This document shows, one piece after another, positions 10,240 through 21,794 of a stretch of DNA of 64,000 nt. The DNA is from Brachycybe producta. Taxonomy: Eukaryota; Arthropoda; Diplopoda; Playtdesmida; Andrognathidae. The DNA lies in the NCBI GenBank assembly GCA_036925085.1, contig JAUPFP010000040.1, positions 496,001 to 560,000 of the forward strand. The letters are read 5' to 3'. The position numbers and the translations under genes were made by a program. Under the pieces are notes generated by a model. That model had not been told where the DNA came from. It ran no database searches and saw only the letters and a program-made list of their open reading frames with translations. Position 1 is the stretch's first letter; each line of letters starts with the position of its first letter.

Positions 10240-11175
10240 ATAAAAAAAATCTCTCAAAAGTTGAACATGTGCAACTCAATGAGAGACGAGTCTCAACACT
10301 AGTTGAAAAAAAAGTTTTATCAAGTTGCATCTCATAACCACACTATAAACAAAGAAGTTGCATGTCACAGTTGCAAGTTTTATTGCATCAAAGTTTTATA
10401 AAAGTTTCTCAGAAGTTGAACATGAGCAACTCAATGAGACTTGAGTCTCAACACTAGTTGAAAAGAAAGTTTTATCAAGTTGCATCTCATAACCACACTA
10501 TAAACAAAGAAGTTGCATGTCACAGTTGCAAGTTTTATTGCATCAAAGTTTTATAAAAGTTTCTCAGAAGTTGAACATGAGCAACTCAATGAGACTTGAG
10601 TCTCAACACTAGTTGAAAAGAAAGTTTTATCAAGTTGCATCTCATAATCACACTATAAACAAAGAAGTTGCATGTCACAGTTACAAGTTTTATTGCATCA
10701 AAGTTTCATAAAAGGTTTCTCAGAAGTTGAACATGTGCAACTCAAGAAGAGACTTCAGTCTCAACACTAGTAATAAAAAAAAGTTTTATCATGTTGCATG
10801 TCATATCACACAATAAACAAAAAAAGTTGCCTGTCACAGTTGCAAGTTTTATTGCATCAAAGTTTTATAAAAGTTTCTCAGAAGTTGAACATGTGCAACT
10901 CAATGAGCGACTGAGTCTCAACACTAGTTTGAAAAAAAAGTTTTATCAAGTTGCATGTCATAATTACACAATAAACAAAGAAGTTGCATGTCACAGTTGC
11001 AAGTTTTATTGCAGCAAAGTTTCTCAGAAGTTGAACATGTGCAACTCAATGAGCGACTGAGTCTCGACACTTGTTGAAAAAAAAAAACGTTTTATCAAGT
11101 TGCATATCATATCACACTATAAACAAAGTAGATGCATGTCACAGTTGCAAGTTTTGTTGCATCAGGAAGTTTCAA
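10240..11175 (+). repeat. 155-bp satellite, six units
   Basis: The phrase GTTGAACATGTGCAACTCAA (or GAGCAACTC) recurs near 10261, 10415, 10571, 10727, 10885 and 11031, spacing 146-158 bp. Each unit also has GAGTCTCAACACTAGTTGAA, GTTTTATCAAGTTGCAT and TGTCACAGTTGCAAGTTTTATTG. Units 2 and 3 are the most alike. Frames crossing the units carry no known domain. Confidence 0.9.
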
Positions 11176-12759
11176 CAAAAGTTGCTAGTAGGATATGAGG
11201 CTTTATGCATGTGAGACCTTTTGGCTTCAGTGTCAAATTGAACAAACGACAATCTGATTACAGTTGTTCAGTTTGGCGCTTAATACTGAGTCACCTATAT
11301 ATAGTTTTGACTTAAGGCCAGCAATATATACGCGAAATAGCTTATTTTACAAAATAGCAAGATTTACTTCCACATATATATATGGGTTGCCTGCAAGGCA
11401 ATGATATGTGCGACTCAAATTGATGAATGATGAAAAGCTATTTAGTGTGCATTCATTCAGAGATGTTAAATTGAGATTGGAGCCTCAGAGAAAAAGAATC
11501 CAATTAGGCTTTTTTTTCTCTCTTTTTCTCTCTTGTTTGGTCCTCTTTGTTTGGACCTCAGCTGCTCAGCAGTTCGTTTGTCGGCAGTACGGACGCTCAC
11601 ATATAACACAAACGGCACCAAATTAAAAAAGTCGTGTGTTTCTTCTGCCACCAAACAATCAACCAAATTCATGTTTTGAGTTTCCTCTAGAGAGTGAGAG
11701 AGAGAGGGAGAGAGAAACACACAATTTCATAAATAAAGCTTAAAACCTGGATCACACATGCGTAAAAACAAATAGAAAACAAGAACCACTGTATGGTTCG
11801 TGTGAAGCAAGTCTCGTGAACCACTTTGTGGCGACACGCAGTGACATTCGTGTGAAGTCCGCTCAAAATTCAATCATTTAAGAGGCCATTTTTATGTGTT
11901 TTTTGAAATCAAATATTATAAGAAAGGTGCATCTAAACCATTAGCTGCACTTATACTTGACTAGAGCATTAGGTTTTTTTTAAATAATCATATGAGTTTC
12001 TTAATTCACGTGTGAGGCGGCGCCCTCTACCGGTCTCATATGTAATTTCAAACGTAAACTGTTTCTTTAATAAAAAAACTTCTTAGAACTAATCATAATT
12101 CGTTCCTAAAATTATGTTTCTTATAGTGTGCCTTAAGGGCCGCTTTGCACTTAGATCTATTTGGCCCTTGAACCAATTACTTTATAATAAAGAAAAAAAA
12201 ACCTAAAATGAATTTGAAGACGTACAAGTGGACCCACAGTTTGTTTAGGCCCCTTTGAGAGGATGCAAAGGGCTGATTTGTGTCTAATAATTTTTGTGGC
12301 TCCTTCCATTTTCTGCTTTCATTTTTTTTTTTTCATCTTAAAATGATTTAGGGCCAGGACCCAAAAAAAATGACAACCATTTTTAAAAAACGGTCTCTAA
12401 ATTTGGAACATTCAATGCCTGAAGTTCCAATGTATATACCATGTTAAGTCCTATTCTCGCAAATGACTTCCACTGGCTGTAAAATTTAGGTTATTTGTGA
12501 CTTAACACAGTTTACCTCTTGAGGCACTGGATATGTATATATAGGTCCTATTTTAGGACACTTTTTTCATTCAATTTTTCGTTGTTCACGTTGATGAAGG
12601 CTATAACTTTGGGTGGGGATGTTATCATGATGTGGCTGGTCCTTGGATGTTATATTTTTAAAGTTATATACTGTTTACTTGACCCAACTGTCCTGCACTC
12701 TTGAACTGGCACTGGTCAAGGCTTCAACAGTCAGTGCCTGTGCTTACTAAGGAATCTCA
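11176..12759. other. Non-coding stretch, no element resolved
   Basis: No gene seen. Contains a CTCF-like site (12019-12033) and a purine-rich stretch near 11690-11720. Short frames here have no recognisable domain or coding bias. Confidence 0.35.
12019..12033 (-). promoter_or_regulatory. CTCF-like core CCGGTAGAGGGCGCC
   Basis: Read on the minus strand, this agrees closely with the CTCF core (established consensus CC-x-x-x-AG-x-GGGCGC). No transposon family in the window explains it. Binding is an inference. Confidence 0.3.
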
Positions 12760-13012
12760 CTGTCAATAACGTCTTTACCATAAGGGCACACGGGGCCCCG
12801 AAAGGCCGATATATTCGCTTACATGTAAAAAGGAGCTCAATTTTTTTTTCTATTTTTAGGTAAGATACCTACTAAGAATTACCATCAACATTTCTAAATT
12901 GAAATGTTAATCGGACACCAGATGAGATTTTTAAATTTTTTTCTTTTACTATCCAACGGGGCCCCCAATTCTTGTGTGCCCAAGGGCCCCGACATGCCCT
13001 AAGACGGGCCCT
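12760..13012. mobile_element. TIR element with GGGCACAC...GGGGCCC ends
   Basis: The left side has CCATAAGGGCACACGGGGCC (12778-12797) and the right side has TGTGTGCCCAAGGGCCCC (12973-12990) followed by GACATGCCCTAAGACGGGCC. These are inverted with respect to each other. GC-rich ends around an AT-rich core fit a hAT-type MITE. Exact ends are uncertain and no target duplication was found. Confidence 0.55.
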
Positions 13013-13489
13013 GCTCACTGTATATAAATACAGACAATGGAATTTTCTTCCCGAGGATGCAGTGAATGGTGACTGATAATTTTGTTTTGTGGAATTGAAA
13101 ATTGTGTATTCCTCTGCCATAGGCCCATTGGGTTGCTGGGAGAGTACTTTTTGTAATTGTAATATAGCCCTTAATGGTGCCAAGTTGGATTTTTTTTTGG
13201 GGGGGGGGGGAATGTTTTTCAGGCCCTTTTTTTTCTATGCACAAGAAGCATTATTGATTGATTATTTTTTCTTGTATAGGTAAACTTTAGGACCAATAGG
13301 TCCTTATATTTGAAGCCCTAACTGCTATATGATGAAATTGAATATGTAGTTTTTAGTTTGCGTTTGTTTAGATTTTTCTCGTATAATTTTGTTTATTAGA
13401 ATTTTTGTAATTATCAGCTTTTTTTTATTAATTTCAAAAATTACTCTGCAAACAGCCAAAAAAAAAGGCATTTGACAGAGGGACAAAAA
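13013..13489. other. Non-coding stretch with T and G runs
   Basis: No gene seen. A TTTTTTTTGGGGGGGGGGG run lies near 13191-13211. Confidence 0.4.
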
Positions 13490-14010
13490 ATCAAAATAAA
13501 CTTTTTATAGACAAATTTTTTTTAAAAAAAAAATATCGTCTACTTTTAAAGTTGGATCATTTTTCAAGCTGGCGTAAAAAGCTTATTTTGAAAGATATAT
13601 CAAACATGAAAATACCCCTTTTAAGTGATTTGAGCTACTCTTCTAGTTTCTAAATCGCTTTTTCTATAGTTTCTCACCATTTTGCTCGTGAAAGACAAAA
13701 TAATTTAGAGTTCTAAAACCTTTTACAGAAGAAATTGAAAGTGTTTTAGAGACTAGAAGGGTAGCTCTAACCCTTAAGGATGTTTTCATGTTAATATCTT
13801 TCAAAATAAACTTTTTAGACATTTTTTTTAAAAAAAAATAAAGTCTACTTTTAAAAGTTGGATGCATATAACAAGTTTATTTTGAAAGATATCTCAAACG
13901 TGAAAATACCCTTTAAGTGATTGAGCTACTCTTCTAGTTTCTAAACCATTTTGCTTCTGAAAAGACAAACAAATAATCAAAGAGTTAAGAGATACGCGGT
14001 TTACACTTTA
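13490..14010. mobile_element. Two adjacent family B foldback units
   Basis: The first unit (13490-13710) has CAAAATAAACTTTTTATAGA and then CTCTTCTAGTTTCTAAATCG. The second (13711-14010) begins GTGTTTTAGAGACTAGAAGG and ends CTCTTCTAGTTTCTAAACC. Both share TTGAAAGATAT(AT)CAAAC and AAAGTTGGAT in the inner arms. GCGGTTTACACTTTAAAACC at 13995-14014 resembles the terminus seen at 8829. Confidence 0.75.
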
Positions 14011-14629
14011 AAACCAGCTTAAATTGTATTAGTTTTAATGTAATTTACTTTAACGTAATTTTCTTTTGTTTTAATTTAAAATTTTGGGTAAAAAAAAAAC
14101 CACACAAAACAATATAAGGGATACCCGATAAACATGAGGTTAGGGCCTTTAAAAAAAAATTGGGGGTAAATGTTGAGGGTTGATGAAGGAAGAGGGGGAG
14201 GGGGGTTGGAGGTAATGATGAGACAACTGAAAAATCCTTTGGAAAGATTTTTTTTTTCGCTCTGTTTTTAGAATACAAAATTCTCATCCATTTTAATGAG
14301 GTGTTCAAGTGTGAATTCGCCTCATTTTGTCTATTTTTTTTCCTTCTTATTCTCTCTTTTGTGTGGACTTTTCTTGTTCACAGTTCGTTAAATAGTTTAT
14401 TTAATAAGATTGAAATTTCGAAGGTGGGGTGTGGTGTGGTGACTTAGTTTCTTTTTTTTTGTTGTTGTTGTAAAATGGAGTTGAAATTTTTACGAACATT
14501 TTAGGTGTTTTTTTTATGGTTTTTTTTTTTGGAACAAACTTTTTTGTTTGTCTTCTTTTTTGTTTGTAATTTAGAATCGCGGAATATGTGAACTGAATTT
14601 TTAAACTTGTTAATAAAATACAATTTTTT

Positions 14630-14660
<31 letters not shown>

Positions 14661-14873
14661 GGAGGTTCATTTTAAAAGTTTATTTCGGATAAAAAAGTTG
14701 AGAACCTTTTTTTTTGTTGTTGATTTTCTGACGTTTTGGCTGCTATACTTTCAAAGTCAATTGAAATAAATAATTTTGGCAGCCATTTTGAATATATAAT
14801 TTATATGCAGAGAAAAAACTTTGTAGAAAACTTCTTCCAATTTCTTAAGGAATGGGTGAGGAAATGACATTAA
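14011..14873. other. Low-complexity non-coding stretch
   Basis: No gene seen. T runs are common and a (GT)n-G(n) tract lies at 14631-14662. Minus-strand frames here are proline- or lysine-rich translations of simple sequence. Confidence 0.4.
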
Positions 14874-15178
14874 TACCTTGTACAAACATGAGTTAAATGA
14901 ATTCAAATTAAATGTGTTTATAGGTGAATTCTACGGAATCCAGTTAAGGACATGAATCCAAATAAAAAATTGACTTTAATTATTAATATTTTAAATTGAA
15001 ATTACTAAATCAGTATTTTAATTTCAATAGTTTATTATATTTAAGTATTAACTAACTAAAATATTTTCAGATTATTAACTGAATAAACTGAATTCGACAT
15101 ATTGTTTGTTTGTCCTTCACAGGGCTCTGTAGAACACGTTTATTATTTAAATCCATTTAAATTATCAGGCATGTACTA
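14874..15178 (+). mobile_element. Family E MITE, copy 1
   Basis: Starts TACCTTGTACAAACATGAG and ends AATTATCAGGCATGTACTA. The interior order is the same as at 22207-22510: AATCCAGTTAAGGACATGAA, TTGACTTTAATTATTAATAT, TGTTTGTTTGTCCTTCACAG, GAACACGTTTATTATTTAAA. Ends are imperfect inverted repeats. About 305 bp, very AT-rich, non-coding. Confidence 0.85.
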
Positions 15179-15339
15179 TAGGTATAAGAGTGCGAACGCC
15201 GTGGTGGGGAGTCTTAGTGAATCTGGCTGAATAAGTGAATCTTGTACATGATTTTCTTCAATTTCGGCCTCCGTATTTTAAAGCGTAAACACTCTTCAAA
15301 CTGGATTAATTAATAGATTTATTAATTTATTATTATTCT

Positions 15340-15785
15340 GTCGTTCAGATGCAAAACGTGGAGAGATTTTGAAACCTTGAAAAGCGTTTTAGAAACTGGG
15401 AAAGCTATTATCTAGTACACACCTGATAATTTAAATGCATTTAAATAATAAACGTGTTCTACAGAGTCCTGTGAAGGACAAACAAACAATATATCAAATT
15501 CAATTTATTCAGTTAATAATCTGAAAATATTGAGTTAATACTTAAATATAATCAGATAAACTATTGACAAAATATTGATTTAGTAATTTCCATTTAAAAT
15601 ATTAATAATAAAGTCAATTTTTATTTGGTGTTCATGTCCTTAACTGGATTCCGTATAATTCACCCTAAACACATTTAATTTGAATTCATTTAACTCATGA
15701 CTGTGTACAAGGTCTATGATATCATTATAAAAAAAAATATCTACTATGCAACCAACCTTTTACTCTTCTAGTTTCAATGAAACAA
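15340..15785. mobile_element. Family B foldback split by a family E insertion
   Basis: The left arm AAAGCGTTTTAGAAACTGGG (15381-15400) is separated from the right arm TACTCTTCTAGTTTCAATGA (15760-15779) by the family E copy at 15413-15713. This shows the E copy inserted after this B copy. Confidence 0.65.
15413..15713 (-). mobile_element. Family E MITE, copy 2 (inverted to copy 1)
   Basis: Reads TAGTACACACCTGATAATTT at the left and GACTGTGTACAAGGT at the right, with all copy 1 landmarks in reverse complement. Together copies 1 and 2 make a widely spaced inverted pair, 235 bp apart. Confidence 0.85.
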
Positions 15786-16778
15786 AACTTTTGCATTCGA
15801 AGTTACGAGAGAGAGCTCCGTAATTGTTTTATATAAAAGTAATAAAACCAATGGTCAGTATAATGAATTAAATGTTAACATTTCTTTTGTTTGGTCAAAA
15901 GATTTACATTCTTCTTTTATCACAATAGGTTTCTAAACCACTAAAAATAACTTCGAAATGAATAAAAACAAAAACAAAAACAAGAAAAAACTAGAAATGA
16001 CCAACAGAAGAAATTAATTATTTCTTCTTGCTTTTTATAAGATTGAATTCACAAATTAAAAAGAAGATAAAAAAAAAACAGTTTTGAAAACAATTAGAAT
16101 TTTTATTAAGAGGTCATTTGTGGTCAAGTCACAAAAGAAAATGACCTTTAAGGGGTCCTATATTTTGAAGAACAAACAACAAAAGTGGACAAAAGAAGAA
16201 GAAATACTTTTAATAATAATTCATAATTTCATATCTTAGTAATAACATTTCTTTAAATTATATTATTTAATTATAATGACCAATAAAGGAGGTTTTTATT
16301 ATAAATATAAATATGAGACGTGTTGAAATGAATAGAAACTCCCACCCTCCCCCAAAAAACACCCTCCCTTGAAGTAACATAAAAGGTCACGACCCCAATT
16401 GAGTCATTACCAAATGTTCATTTTCCCATGCGTTTTGCAAGCTTCAAATAAATCCCTAGCTGGAAGCTATATATATATTCATTCATTACAAATGCATAAA
16501 GGAGATCATCAGCAACACTTTGGCCCACGTAACACCCGTCTATATTTCTCTAGACCCTTTTTCCACATATATACCCTCTCACCCCTTCTCCTCCCCCCCC
16601 CCCAGATACAAAAAAAAAAACTTATTTCTGTGATATCTTTATTAATGACAAGAGAGACCCACAGATGGCGCCCATTTCTTTAGTAGCTTTCTAGTTTTTA
16701 TGGGTTATTTTCGCTGGTAGATCTATCAGTAATACGGATTTGGTTGTCACTTTGCCGCCAATTCCTATTCTTATACCT
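15786..16778. other. AT-rich non-coding stretch
   Basis: No gene seen. A C run lies near 16594-16604 and CACAGATGGCGCCCATT at 16660-16676 carries the GATGGCGCC motif found at the ends of families A and H, perhaps a remnant of one of them. Confidence 0.35.
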
Positions 16779-17079
16779 TAGTAGACACCTGATAATTTAA
16801 ATACATTTAAATAATAAACGTGTTCTACAGAGCCCTGTGAAGGACAAACAAACAATATGTCGAATTCAATTTATATTCAGTTAATAATCTGAAAATATTG
16901 AGTTATTACTTAAATATAACTAATTAAACTATTGACAAAATATTAATTTAGTATTTCAATTTTAAAATATCAATAATTAAAGTCAATTTTTATTTGGTTC
17001 ATGTCTTTAACCGGATTCTGTATAAATTCACCTAAACACATATGATTTGAATTCATTTAACTCTTGTGTGTACAAGGTA
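16779..17079 (-). mobile_element. Family E MITE, copy 3
   Basis: Left end TAGTAGACACCTGATAATTT, right end TTGTGTGTACAAGGTAT. The interior has ACAAACAAACAATATGTCGA and AAAGTCAATTTTTATTTGGT, as in copy 2. It is close in sequence to copy 2, with scattered substitutions. Confidence 0.85.
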
Positions 17080-17246
17080 TTAGGCCTAACTTCAAGGTGA
17101 AAAATGTATTTTATTGAGTACAGCTTAGAAGGGGTCATTCATGTTGGAACCCTGCTCTGAGAGTTCATGTTGAAGTTCAAATGTAAAGTTCCCTTCTTGA
17201 AACTTAAGCTCTATATAAGCACTTCTATGGCCTAAATTTAAGAAGA
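17080..17246. repeat. Host sequence of the RTE insertion (left part)
   Basis: Contains loosely repeated phrases such as GAGAGTTCATGTTGAAGTTC, resembling GAGAGTTTAAGTTCAAG at 17860-17876 and CAGAGGGTTGAAGTTGAAGG at 18280-18299. It appears to be an older, unnamed dispersed repeat that the RTE fragment entered. Confidence 0.4.
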
Positions 17247-17263
17247 GAACTTTGACACTTCAA

Positions 17264-17753
17264 ATTGAAACTTCATTGAAATTGAAGGGAAAGTTTTATA
17301 GAACAGTAGTCAGACCAGCTATGTTGTATGGGTCAGAATGTTGGGCAATCAAGAAGGTGCATGAGGATAGAATGCAGGTAGCTGAGATGAGAATGCTAAG
17401 GTTTATGAGTGGGGTGACCAGAAGGGATAGGATCAGAAATGATTTTATTAGGGGTAGTGTAGGGGTAACAAATATAGTAGAAAAGATGCAGGAAAATAGG
17501 CTGCGGTGGTTTGGGCATGTCCGCAGGAGTGGAGAAGATGGGCTACTGAGACAGGCAATGAACTTAGACCTGGGAATAAAACGGGTTAGAGGAAGACCCA
17601 AGCAAACCTGGGATGTGGTAGTAAAACGGGATATGGTGGCATGTGGGGTCACTGGGGGCTTGGTGCAAAATCGGAACGAGTGGAGAGTTAGAACCAGCAA
17701 GGCCGACCCTGCTGCTTGCGGGATAAGGTACAGGAAATGATGATGATGATGAT
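17264..17753 (+). pseudogene. RTE-type non-LTR retrotransposon, C-terminal fragment
   Basis: The frame 17252-17740 encodes the post-RT C-terminal region typical of RTE-clade ORF2. Landmarks are KGKFYRTVVRPAMLYGSECW, ENRLRWFGHVRR and VRGRPKQTW. The RT and endonuclease domains are absent, so it is a 5'-truncated copy. It ends in a TGATGATGATGATGATG tail, a usual RTE 3' end. GAACTTTGACACTTCAA occurs at 17247-17263 and again at 17754-17770, a perfect 17-bp target duplication. The frame is uninterrupted to its stop, so insertion may be fairly recent. It cannot be autonomous. The long antisense frame at 17296-17700 is a shadow. Confidence 0.92.
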
Positions 17754-18050
17754 GAACTTTGACACTTCAACTTGGAACTTTCTGAACAACGTTTTCAACA
17801 TGGAAAACACCTTTTTTGCATTCATGTTTGTATTCAAATATATCAGAACCCTGATCAGAGAGTTTAAGTTCAAGTTTAAGGGTCGAATTCAAGAAGAAAA
17901 GTTGCATTTTACATCTGTACTTGAACTCATTCAGTTTGGTTTCTGACATAGGAATTAATCGGTGCTTGAGTAATATTTTGAAACCCTGTTTAGAGAGTTC
18001 AAAGCTCGAATTTAAGAAAAAAATATTTTACATTAATTTTAACTTTCAAG
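17754..18050. repeat. Host sequence of the RTE insertion (right part)
   Basis: Begins with the second target duplication and continues with GTTCAAGTTTAAGGGTCGAA, GAAACCCTGTTTAGAGAGTT and related phrases. Similar text recurs at 18220-18310 and 48565-48600 (GTGAAACCCTGTTCGAAGGG), so this is part of a dispersed repeat. Confidence 0.4.
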
Positions 18051-18212
18051 TAAAGCCGTGTTTACACGAAGCGAGTTTATCGGCAGGTTCGACTGGCTTC
18101 GTGTGGACGGTCTCAGCCTCTATGAGCCGACTGGGCCCATCACGAGCCGGTTCTCATAAAACTGATGCCAATCGAACCTGCTTCTATGCTGGCCTCATGT
18201 AAACGCGGCTTA
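18051..18212. mobile_element. MITE with TAAAGCCGTGTTTACACG ends
   Basis: Left end TAAAGCCGTGTTTACACGAA and right end CTCATGTAAACGCGGCTTA are inverted repeats with a few mismatches. The interior has a GC-rich symmetric core (CGAGCCGGTTCTC near 18142). No coding capacity. A single similar end is seen at 156-175. Confidence 0.7.
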
Positions 18213-19655
18213 ATCTTCTTGCGTTTGAGTTTCAATATGGAAAACATTTCTTTTTTTTTTTCTATATTGAAACCCTGTTCAGAGGGTTGAAGTTGAAGGT
18301 GCCTACTTTTATTTTTTTGAAATGATGACAAATCTTATATTTGAAGGATTAAAAATAAAAATGGCGACCAATATAAGATAAAACTGCTAAGCAAAATGGC
18401 GACAAAAACGTTGAAAGTCACATCAGAGTCCAACAGAAGTCAGCCAAAAGAAGGGGAGGGGAGAAAACTTCACAGAGGGTGGTTTTTTCTAGTTTGTTAC
18501 ATATGCAAAATACCTCCTTCTTTCCCCCTCCCCCTTTACCCTCCCCCCCCTATACTCCTCCCCCACTTCTCTAGACACTGAAAATGTCAGAGAACAATGG
18601 TATCAATAGTTGGACACGCTATGATACAATGTATTAGCAATCAATTACCATATACATGAAGCCCCATTGTATTATGGGTATTATAATAAAATGAAAATGA
18701 AACAGACTGTGCTGATAACACAGTTTAAAAACTAGGAGAGGGAAAGGGGGGGGGGGCCCTACATAGATCTACATATATATGTTTAGCCCTATTATAGAGG
18801 GTGGAGTTGAGCTTATTTTCTCAACTAAATAGGCTTTAAAAAGTTACAATTCAAATGAATAGGCCTAGTTCAACCTCCCACCCCCCTTCACCCCACCTTA
18901 CACCCTCATTGTATCCATTGTTCCACCTACAAATGTCAATATCTGTTATAAACACTTGGACTTTTCTAGAAATTATCCCATGAACAACATTTAACATTGA
19001 AGAAGGTGGTAGTGGTGGTGGTGGTTGGGTGGGGCGGGGGGTTATTGACGGTTGAAGGTTCTCAATCATGTTATATATAGAGAGCAACTAGAACTGATGA
19101 CGTCATCTATCAAATATTGAAATTTGAGATTTTTTTTTTCCATCTTCTGAAAAGTTAAAATAGTGAAAGGTGTTTTGTAGGGTCTCTCTATATTTACAAG
19201 TATAGGCCTATAGTGTGGCCTGTGGGCTTACCTTATTTTCCTCCCCCTTTTTAATGAAGGGGTGGGGTGGAGGAGTAATGTATTAAAGGGACAATGTATT
19301 AAAGAGATGTAGAAATTAGCATTTTACCCAATATATATATATAACATATAACCCCATTTATAACATGTGTTTTCTTCTTTGTAAATTTATAACCTCCATC
19401 ATTCATTAACATGAATTTGCTATTATTATTTTCAAATCATTATATTTGCCCTATAGGCCCTATATACAAGTTTAACATGTAATTGAGACGTTTGTTTCGG
19501 ATATAGTAGAGAAAAAGGGTGGGGTGGGTGGGTGAAGGGTGTGTCATCTATAAAGGGGCCACTTCGGCCCACTTTGAAAGGCGTAGATGTTTGAGAAATG
19601 GACATGGTTCCTGTAAAGCCCATTGTACTCCGGAGGTAACATTGCTCCAGACACA
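18213..19655. other. Non-coding stretch
   Basis: No gene seen. C- and G-rich runs lie at 18540-18550, 18742-18754 and 19010-19040. Short frames are spurious. The segment 18220-18310 belongs to the repeat described around the RTE insertion. Confidence 0.35.
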
Positions 19656-20300
19656 TGTTAAGGGTATATCTTTCAAAATAAAACTATTTATGATCAGTTT
19701 GAAAATGATTCAGTTTTAAGCAGGCGATTTTTTTTTAAAAAAATGTGCCCATAAAAAGTTTATTTTTAAAGATATCATCAGCATGAAAAATACTCTTAAA
19801 TGATTGAGCGTATATACCCTTCTAGTCTCTAAAACACTTTCTATAGTTTCTCTAAATTTTACTTTCGAAAATCAGCTGTTCGTATAAAACCATCGTAAAA
19901 AGTGTATTTCGAAAGATTTCTGAATGAAAATAACATTAAGTGACTCAAGTTACCTTTCTAGTTTCTAACACAGAAAGGTATCAAACAGAAACTGAAACAA
20001 AGTCGAACAAACACATAGGTGATTTTAAAGGTCTATAAATGCCTATTCGAACTCTTGAAAAGATACAAAATTAAGAAAAAAACTAGAAAGTGCTTTATAA
20101 ACTAGAAGGGTTATATAGATCAATCACATAAGGGTACATTTTCATGTTGAATATCTTTCAAAATGAACTTGCAAATGGATACAAAATTGTTTAAATAAAT
20201 ATCGTCGAGTTACCCTTCTAGTTTCCAAAAAAAAAAACACTTTCTAGTTTTTTTCATAATTTTACTCTATACTTGAAAGACAGAATAAAATCAGAATTTT
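19656..20300. mobile_element. Two family B foldback units
   Basis: Arms include TTTCAAAATAAAACTATTTA (19670), AAAAAGTTTATTTTTAAAGA (19755), CCCTTCTAGTCTCTAAAACAC (19818), then CTTTATAAACTAGAAGGG (20092) and CCCTTCTAGTTTCC (20212). Copies are diverged and abut without a clear boundary. Confidence 0.65.
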
Positions 20301-21064
20301 AAATATAAGCCTATTTTGTATGCGTATAATATTGGTTTTTTTCTGAACCAATTCCTCATTTATTTAGGGCCTTTTTAGTAATATCTCTGTGGCTGTTATT
20401 GTTTGGGTCTTCTGTGGTCACGTGAGTGTCCAACACCCACAGAAATTCGAGACGGGGGAGAAATGAGGAGGAGAGGAATCATTTTTGTGTATCTCTCCCC
20501 CCCTCTCCTCCTCCTCCTCTAACCTCTCCTCTCCACCCCCTCCTATACATATATATATATAAACACGAAAACTACCATAGTCAATACACACAGAACATTG
20601 TTGGCGGCGTCTCTATAAAGTGGCGCCACCCCACCCCCTCTTCCCCTTCTACTCTCCAACCCCCAACCCCCATCCTCCTCCTCCTCCTCATCATCATCTA
20701 TGTGTAATTCAAAGCTGCTGCTGAATTAACTGGTTTTGGAGGTTACCATGGCAACCCTTCCGCTCCGATTAACTCATCTTTCTCTCTTCTCTCTTGGATA
20801 TGAGATGATGCTGCAATGTGTGTGTTACTTATAAGTAGGCCTATATACACACATAGACTTATAAGGTCCTATATCTATTTCTATGAATCAAGGATCTCTC
20901 TGTCTTCTTATTTTAGGGGCTCTATCGCCCCTTAGAAGAAAAAAAAAAAAGGTTGGGGGGCGGAAGATAGTGAGGGTAAAAGAGGAAGATGCATATGTTT
21001 GTAAGGGCTATACATGTATAGAGTGGCGCAACTAAAAGGGTTCCACTCTTTTAAGGTTCAGGTA
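20301..21064. other. Simple-sequence-rich non-coding stretch
   Basis: No gene seen. Pyrimidine-rich blocks (20490-20540, 20625-20700) and a short TA run are present. TGGCGCCA palindrome near 20621 is isolated. Confidence 0.4.
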
Positions 21065-21074
21065 ACTATAAGGC

Positions 21075-21214
21075 ACAGCAATTAGAAATCGGGACAAACA
21101 GAAGTTAGCTCCGCCCTTTTTATGACGAACCACACAACAAACCAATTAGAAGTTGCCGGTCGTCATAACAAGGGCTGAGCCAACTTCTGTGTGTCCCGAT
21201 TTCTAATTGCCTGT
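21075..21214. mobile_element. Family F MULE-like MITE, copy 1
   Basis: Ends ACAGCAATTAGAAATCGGGA and CCCGATTTCTAATTGCCTGT are inverted repeats. Subterminal GCTCCGCCCTTTTTATGACG is conserved with 29498-29703. Flanks ACTATAAGG (21065-21073) and TCTATAAGT (21215-21223) match at 7 of 9 positions, consistent with a decayed 9-bp duplication. Confidence 0.8.
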
Positions 21215-21250
21215 TCTATAAGTAGACAATAGTTCGATTCTTAAGAGGGG

Positions 21251-21606
21251 GCTCCATAGAAAAAAAAAATACTTGTGTAAGATGCACGGTAGATGGCGCC
21301 TTCAACCTCCATAGGAGTGGCCAACTACACTCGTCGCCAATTAGTTGAAATCGAATGCAGCCTCCTTTTAGCTCTAAAAAGCGTCCAAAACAACCTTAAT
21401 TATTAGAGCACGTGGACAAACTTATACCCAGAACATAATATAAGTGAAGCGAGAGAGAGAGCACGTGTAGAGAAACAGCGATGACGCAATTAAAAGTTTG
21501 CCACGTGCAGAAAAAAAAGGAAGGTGAGTCAAGAGTGTCAGTACATTTCTATGCAGGGAGGGCTTGTGGCGCCATCTAATGCTACAGGGACAAACTGCGT
21601 GCATTC
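21251..21606 (+). mobile_element. Family H element, copy 1
   Basis: Left end ATACTTGTGTAAGATGCACGG runs into TAGATGGCGCC; the right side carries GTGGCGCCATCTAATGCTAC before GCATTCTTA. Interior phrases GTTGAAATCGAATGCAGCCT, ACAACCTTAATTATTAGAGC, (GA)n-GCACGTG and GCAATTAAAAGTTTGCCACG are shared with 53095-53412 and 60128-60528. No open frame of interest. Confidence 0.85.
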
Positions 21607-21794
21607 TTAGACCTTGTTTCCATTTGGGTGAAAATTTGAACTTTTTTGAAAATTTCAACTGGTGAAAAATAGAAGAAACGTGTGCCGTCTATGATCGTAA
21701 ATAGGCGGGGGAGGGGGCACGTTTCTTCTATTTTTCACCAGTTGAAATTTTCCAAAAAGTTCAAATTGTCACCCTAGTGGAAACAAGGCCTTAA
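21607..21794. mobile_element. Family C MITE, copy 2
   Basis: Ends AGACCTTGTTTCCATTTGGG and CTAGTGGAAACAAGGCCTTA. Long inner arms (TTCAACTGGTGAAAAATAGA with CTATTTTTCACCAGTTGAAA) make it an almost complete hairpin. It abuts the family H copy directly. Confidence 0.88.

Noticed and set aside
17296-17700. Antisense 134-codon frame
   Set aside because: Shadow of the RTE C-terminal coding fragment on the plus strand.
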